Notes under the pieces: generated by a model
Seen by the model: only the letters and a program-made list of their open reading frames with translations
Database searches by the model: none
What the model was told of the DNA's origin: nothing
DNA from: CAYNSB01 sp964399625
GTDB taxonomy: Bacteria; Planctomycetota; Phycisphaerae; Phycisphaerales; UBA1924
Reading direction: 5' to 3'
Assembly: GCA_964399625.1 (NCBI GenBank)
Contig: CAYNSB010000039.1
Location: forward strand, 1-35,548
DNA: 35,548 nucleotides
Shown: in pieces, positions 31,973 to 35,548 of the stretch
How the letters are laid out: each line of letters begins with the position of its first letter
How positions within the stretch are numbered: the stretch's first letter is position 1
Made by a program: the position numbers and the translations under genes

Positions 31973-32656
31973 ATGAACCCGCGTCCTTCCATCTTCGGCT
32001 TGCTCTCGGCGGGCGTGCTCGCCTCGGCGGCCTCCGCGCAGACCAACGTCCTCTCCACGCAGCTCTACGCGTGGCAGGAGAACTGCGGGTGGCTCAACTG
32101 GCGCGACGCCAACGCCGGCGCCCAGGGCGCCCGCCTCTGGGCCTCGTTCCTCTCCGGGTACGTCTGGGGAGAGAACATCGGCTGGATCAACTTGGGCAAC
32201 ATCCCCGCCGGCGGCGCCACGTCCTACGCCAACGCGGACGCCACCAACTTCGGCATCAACGTCGGTCCCACCGGCGCGCTCTCGGGCTTCGCCTGGGGCG
32301 AGAACGTCGGATGGATCAACTTCTCCGGCGGCGCGCTCGCCTCGCCCGCCCAGCCCGCGCGTCTCGATCAGGCCACCAACCGCCTCCGCGGGTACGCCTG
32401 GGGCGAGAACATCGGCTGGGTCAATCTCGACGCGAGCACCGCTGGGCAGTTCGTGCAGTTCACCGGCGCGTGCTACGCCAACTGCGACAACAGCAGCAAC
32501 GCCCCGGTGCTCAGCGCGGCGGACTTCGTCTGCTTCCTGACCAAGTTCCGCGCGGGCGATGCCTACGCCAACTGCGATGGGTCCACCACCGCGCCCACGC
32601 TCAGCGCGGGCGACTTCGTCTGCTTCCTGAGCCGGTTCCGCGCCGGCTGCCCATGA
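31973..32656 (+). CDS. Secreted WGENIGW-repeat protein with GC-type dockerin-like tail
   Basis: A 227-residue exported protein with a signal peptide (MNPRPSIFGLLSAGVLASAASA). The mature part has four repeats built around W-x-E-N-x-G-W: AWQENCGWLNWRD, VWGENIGWINLG, AWGENVGWINFSG and AWGENIGWVNLD, separated by about 40-50 residues. The C-terminus carries the pair of dockerin-like modules (CYANCDNSSNAPVLSAADF... and ANCDGSTTAPTLSAGDF..., ending FRAGCP). The repeat unit may form a small beta-structure; it is not a family I can name. A GTG fifteen bases upstream at 31958 is the only alternative start. It is likely displayed at the cell surface or on a scaffold. Confidence 0.8.
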   Translation: MNPRPSIFGLLSAGVLASAASAQTNVLSTQLYAWQENCGWLNWRDANAGAQGARLWASFLSGYVWGENIGWINLGNIPAGGATSYANADATNFGINVGPTGALSGFAWGENVGWINFSGGALASPAQPARLDQATNRLRGYAWGENIGWVNLDASTAGQFVQFTGACYANCDNSSNAPVLSAADFVCFLTKFRAGDAYANCDGSTTAPTLSAGDFVCFLSRFRAGCP

Positions 32657-32706
32657 GCGCCGCGGCCCTCCGCGCCGCCCGCAGATACCGATGATCCATC
32701 AAAGAA

Positions 32707-32732
32707 CACGGGCCGCCCTTGAGCGACCCGTG
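32707..32732. terminator. Bidirectional hairpin terminator between convergent genes
   Basis: CACGGG-C-CGC, loop CCTTGA, then GCG-A-CCCGTG: a nine-pair stem with one C/A mismatch. It lies between two convergent genes, with short A-rich and T-rich tracts at the two sides (TTTC and TTCTTT after the stem in the two directions). The T-tracts are imperfect. Confidence 0.6.
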
Positions 32733-32763
32733 CTTTCGTTCATGAGTTTCGATCGAGAGCGAA

Positions 32764-33252
32764 TCAGTTGCCCGACGGCTTCTCGCCGCCCTTGCCCTTG
32801 GGCCCGCGCTCCGGACGTCCGCGCTCGCCCTTCTCGCCCTTGTCGCCGTCCTTGCCCTTGTCGCCGCCCTCGTGCTTGGCGTCGAACTTGATCGCCTCCT
32901 TCAGCTCCTTGATCGCGTCATCGACCGCCTTGATCGCCGCGACCTTGTGACCGCCGAAGTCGTGCGGCGCCTTCTCGAGGTGCTCCTTGACCTCGTGCAG
33001 CGCGACGATGGCCCGCGCCAGACGCGGGTGCTCGCGCAGCTCCTCTTTGTACTCCTGCCGCCACTTGCCCCCGCCCTCGTTGTCGCCCTCGGGACGCCGG
33101 TCGCCATCGCCGCCGCGCCCGGGGCGCTCCTTGGGCGGTGGGGGCTGCTTGCCCGCGTCCGCCGGTGGCTGCCCGATCGCCGTCGGAAGCGCCGCCGCGA
33201 ACACCGGGATCGCCACCAGCCCAGCCACTTTCATCAGTCGAGAAACGTTCAT
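32764..33252 (-). CDS. Secreted, highly charged helical protein
   Basis: A 162-residue exported protein. Signal peptide at about 1-27 (MNVSRLMKVAGLVAIPVFAA...). A Pro/Gly/Arg-rich segment follows, then a helical core: HPRLARAIVALHEVKEHLEK, APHDFGGHKVAAIKAVDDAIKELKEA. The HPRLxRAIxALxEVKxxLExAPHDFGGHKxxAIxAVDxAIxxLxxA pattern recurs in small secreted bacterial proteins I have seen, but its function is unknown. The end is Lys/Gly/Glu-rich (KGKDGDKGEKGERGRPERG) and disordered. GGAG lies eight bases before the ATG. Confidence 0.7.
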   Translation of the reverse strand: MNVSRLMKVAGLVAIPVFAAALPTAIGQPPADAGKQPPPPKERPGRGGDGDRRPEGDNEGGGKWRQEYKEELREHPRLARAIVALHEVKEHLEKAPHDFGGHKVAAIKAVDDAIKELKEAIKFDAKHEGGDKGKDGDKGEKGERGRPERGPKGKGGEKPSGN

Positions 33253-33350
33253 CTGTGGACTCTCCGTTCATGGGTGCACAACACACACAACCGGCGCGTC
33301 GTGGCACCGGAGACAGAACGGTTGGACCATCGGCCCATTGCCGCGGTTCC

Positions 33351-33377
33351 CTGTGGTTTCCGGCCCGAGAACCACAG
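33351..33377. repeat. Perfect 8-base inverted repeat between two secreted-protein genes
   Basis: CTGTGGTT (33351-33358) and AACCACAG (33370-33377) are exact inverted repeats with an 11-base loop. No T-tract follows on either strand, so it is probably an operator or RNA structure, or a rho-independent-like end without U-tract, in the 212-base gap downstream of the HAF-repeat gene. Confidence 0.5.
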
Positions 33378-33464
33378 CCCACCCGCCCACAACCCGATCA
33401 GGCGGGATAGGGCCGATTCCCTTTGCCGGTGCGCGAGGCCGCGCCCGCTCCCGCGAGCGGCGTT

Positions 33465-34703
33465 CTACGGGCACCCCGCGCGGAACTGCTGCAGGAAGCA
33501 CGTGAAGTCACCCGCGCTCAGCAGCGGCGCGCTCGTGTTCCCGTCGCAGTTCGCGTACAGGTCGCCCGCGCGGAACTTGTTCAGGAAGCACGTGAAGTCC
33601 CCCGCGCTCAGCAGCGGAGCCGTCGTGTTCCCGTCGCAGTTCGCGTAGCACGCGGGCGGCGCCAGCGAGATCACCCAGCCCTCCTGCACGCCGTTGTGCA
33701 GCCCCGTGCCCACGATCACCTTCCCGTCGCTGGAGACCCCCGACGGGTTGAACAGCACCCACCCCGCGGGCAGCGTCCCCCCGAGCAACGTCTCGAGCTC
33801 CTGCATGCCGTTGGTCTGCGTCCACAGGAACGTGCGCGTGGGGCCGGAGCTCGAGTCCCCCTGCCCCACGATCGTCAGCCCATCGTCGGAGATCGCGGTG
33901 GCGTTCGAGGATGTGCCGCCGGTGAGGACCCCGAGGCTCTGCATGCCCGTCGCGAGCGTCCACTTGAACGCGCGCAGGCCCGAGCTCGATCCGCTCTGAC
34001 CCACGATCACCGACCCATCGCCCGACACGCCCTTGGCGATGCTGAACGTGCCGCCGCCGAGCGTGTTCAGGCCCACGAGCCCCGTGCCCGGCGTCCAGCG
34101 CACCGCCATCGCGCTCAGCGCGGAGTTGCTGCCATAGCCCACGAGCGTGTTGCCATCGGCGCTCACCTTGGTGATGTGGCTCTCGCCGCCGCCCGAGAGG
34201 AACCCCAGCGGCACCATCCCCGCGCTGGTCCAGCGGAAGCCCTCGAAGCTCGTGGTGATGTCCGTGAACGCGAGCGTCCCGCCCAGCACCGACCCATCGC
34301 CCGAGACATCGAACGCCTGCGCGCTGTCGTACCCCGCGGGGATCGTCAGGTCCACCGCGCCGGCGCTCGTCCAGCGGAACGCCTGGTTGACGCCGTTGAC
34401 CTCCTGCCCCGCGCAGACGCTGCCATCGTGCGAGGCGCCGTAGGCGTAGCTGGGCGAGTTGCTCGTGATCGTCGCGCCCGTGATCGTCGCGCCACGCACC
34501 CATCGCGCCGCGAGGATGCCGCCGATCCCCTCCACGTTCCCCACGATGACCAGCCCATCGCCCGACACGCCCAGCGCCGAACTCTTGTTGAAGTTGGGCA
34601 GCGTGCCAAGGCCCGTGAACGTGACCTGCGCGAGGGACGTGGCCCCGCCGGCGAACATCGCCAGCGCCGCCGCCGCCCGCGCCCGATTCGTGCGCGTGTG
34701 CAT
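33465..34703 (-). CDS. HAF-repeat extracellular protein with GC-type dockerin-like tail
   Basis: A 412-residue exported protein with a signal peptide (MHTRTNRARAAAALAMFAGG). The mature part has about seven HAF-type repeats: (A)xxVSxDGSVIVGxSxSSxGxxAFxWTxxxGMxxLGxLxGG, for example VSGDGSVIVGQSGSSSG then AFKWTLATGMQSLG. HAF repeats are a known extracellular repeat family of uncertain role. The last 60 residues are two dockerin-like modules (CYANCDGNTTAPLLSAGDF..., then ANCDGNTSAPLLSAGDF..., ending FRAGCP). Start 34703 begins the signal peptide and has GGAGAG five bases upstream. Promoter at 34754-34782. It is not convergent with a neighbour; the charged-protein gene follows 212 bases downstream. 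Confidence 0.88.
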   Translation of the reverse strand: MHTRTNRARAAAALAMFAGGATSLAQVTFTGLGTLPNFNKSSALGVSGDGLVIVGNVEGIGGILAARWVRGATITGATITSNSPSYAYGASHDGSVCAGQEVNGVNQAFRWTSAGAVDLTIPAGYDSAQAFDVSGDGSVLGGTLAFTDITTSFEGFRWTSAGMVPLGFLSGGGESHITKVSADGNTLVGYGSNSALSAMAVRWTPGTGLVGLNTLGGGTFSIAKGVSGDGSVIVGQSGSSSGLRAFKWTLATGMQSLGVLTGGTSSNATAISDDGLTIVGQGDSSSGPTRTFLWTQTNGMQELETLLGGTLPAGWVLFNPSGVSSDGKVIVGTGLHNGVQEGWVISLAPPACYANCDGNTTAPLLSAGDFTCFLNKFRAGDLYANCDGNTSAPLLSAGDFTCFLQQFRAGCP

Positions 34704-34753
34704 CGTGCTCTCCCCAGGGCGTCGCGCCACGGGTGTTCGCGGCGGGACGCCGC

Positions 34754-34782
34754 ATTATCCGTTCGGACGCGAAGGATCACAA
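34754..34782 (-). promoter_or_regulatory. Sigma-70 type promoter of the HAF-repeat gene
   Basis: On the minus strand TTGTGA (34777-34782, four of six) and GATAAT (34754-34759, five of six) are separated by exactly 17 bases. The predicted start is about 45 bases upstream of the signal-peptide ATG at 34703. It is the best paired -35/-10 promoter found in the window. Confidence 0.6.
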
Positions 34783-34862
34783 GAGCAATCGAGCGATTCT
34801 GCGCAGACTTCACACGCCGCGATCGGGCGTTCGCCATACGAGCAGCGACCGACCGCTCCGCC

Positions 34863-35548
34863 TCACGCCCGGGCGAACTCGAACCGCTCCCGCTCGTGCG
34901 TCACCCGCACCGTGTCCCCGGGCGCGAACTCCCCCGAGAGCAGGCGCGTCGCCAGCGGGTTCTCAATCCGCTGCTGGATGACCCGCTTGAGCGGGCGCGC
35001 CCCGTACATCGGGTCGTACCCCTCATTCACGAGCGCCTCGACCGCCTCCTTGGAAAGCTCCAGCCCGATCTGCCGCTCGCGCAAGCGCGCCCGCAGACGC
35101 GACAGCTGGATCTCCACGATCGCGTCCAGATCCTCGCGCTTGAGCTGGTGGAACACCACCACCTCGTCGATGCGATTGAGCAGCTCCGGACGGAACAGCC
35201 CGCCGCTCATCGTCTCCGCGGCCCGGCTCATCACCCGCGTCACCTTGTCGGGCAGGCCCGCCGCCTTGCCAAACTCCTGCGCCGCCAGCCCCGCCGGCCC
35301 GCGCTTGAGCAGCTCGCGGATCGCCGCCTCGATCTCCCAGTCCTCGGCCCCCGTCGCCGTGAGCTCCTGGATCTGCTGGCTCCCGTAGTTGCTCGTCATC
35401 ACCACGATCGCGTTGCGGAAGTCCACCGTCCGCCCCTGCCCGTCCGTGAGGCGTCCATCGTCGAGCACCTGCAGCAGCACGTTGAACACCTCGGGGTGCG
35501 CCTTCTCGATCTCGTCGAGCAGCACCACGCAATACGGCCGGCGCCGCA
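34863..35548 (-). CDS. clpB: ATP-dependent chaperone ClpB, C-terminal part (cut by window edge)
   Basis: The visible 228 residues are the second AAA+ module and the C-terminal D2-small domain of the disaggregase ClpB. Walker B is seen as VVLLDEIEKAHPEVFNVLLQVLDDG, followed by sensor 1 (VMTSNYGS) and the arginine-finger region FRPELLNRIDEVVVF. GYDPMYGARPLKRVIQQRIENPLA is the diagnostic C-terminal sensor-2 stretch. Compared with E. coli ClpB there is an insertion of about 35 residues between TSNYGSQQIQ and FRPELLNR (containing LLKRGPAGLAAQEFGKAAG). The N-terminal domain, first AAA+ module and middle domain lie right of the window. Confidence 0.95.
   Translation of the reverse strand, partial: RRRPYCVVLLDEIEKAHPEVFNVLLQVLDDGRLTDGQGRTVDFRNAIVVMTSNYGSQQIQELTATGAEDWEIEAAIRELLKRGPAGLAAQEFGKAAGLPDKVTRVMSRAAETMSGGLFRPELLNRIDEVVVFHQLKREDLDAIVEIQLSRLRARLRERQIGLELSKEAVEALVNEGYDPMYGARPLKRVIQQRIENPLATRLLSGEFAPGDTVRVTHERERFEFARA

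Overview
The window is very GC-rich and its genes are short-spaced and mixed in strand. It looks like chromosome from a planctomycete of the class Phycisphaerae. The main reason is that three secreted proteins end in a paired cysteine-containing dockerin-like module (CYANCDGS...LSAxDFxCFLxxFRAG, then a second copy ending RAGCP), a module known mainly from that group. Housekeeping genes (recR, rpoN, clpB, yraN) are complete or cut only by the window edge. No stretch longer than about 230 bases lacks a gene. I saw no tRNA, rRNA, CRISPR array or insertion sequence.

Bases 1-16.6 kb combine surface-glycan and envelope genes with housekeeping genes. A truncated GDP-mannose 4,6-dehydratase at the left edge and a GDP-L-fucose synthase at 13.1 kb are the two steps of GDP-fucose synthesis. 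Between them lie a GT-C glycosyltransferase paired with a membrane-anchored tyrosine-type phosphatase, two related SAM methyltransferases and a Wzx-like flippase. Interspersed are a secreted M12B-type metalloprotease, a large secreted TIGR03790-like protein, recR-rpoN, a YraN-like nuclease-fold protein, a lipoprotein PPIase and a DUF1844 protein.

Bases 16.6-21.3 kb are the most unusual part. A self-cleaving Cro/CI-LexA-type repressor (XRE helix-turn-helix plus S24 peptidase with an intact Ala-Gly site and Ser-Lys dyad) is transcribed away from a compact four-gene unit. The unit encodes a sigma-region-4-like HTH protein, a small ABC ATPase, a GNAT acetyltransferase and a full phage-type terminase large subunit. 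The last three genes are coupled (ATGA overlap or touching). No portal, capsid, tail or integrase gene is present in the window. I propose a domesticated, damage-inducible DNA translocase/nuclease module or a minimal phage remnant.

Bases 21.3-24.5 kb hold two small membrane proteins, a very acidic small protein, an uncharacterised basic/acidic protein and an orphan MalK/PotA-type ABC ATPase.

Bases 24.6-32.7 kb are a secreted-protein array. Five tandem paralogous right-handed beta-helix proteins share one N-terminal box, and a WGENIGW-repeat protein with the dockerin-like tail follows. After a convergent terminator come, on the minus strand, a secreted highly charged protein, a HAF-repeat protein with the same dockerin-like tail, and the C-terminal part of ClpB running off the right edge.

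Regulatory signals proposed from sequence include a sigma-54-like site in front of recR-rpoN, several sigma-70-like promoters, and a recurrent TAnnnT box 5-8 bases before start codons that suggests leaderless transcripts.
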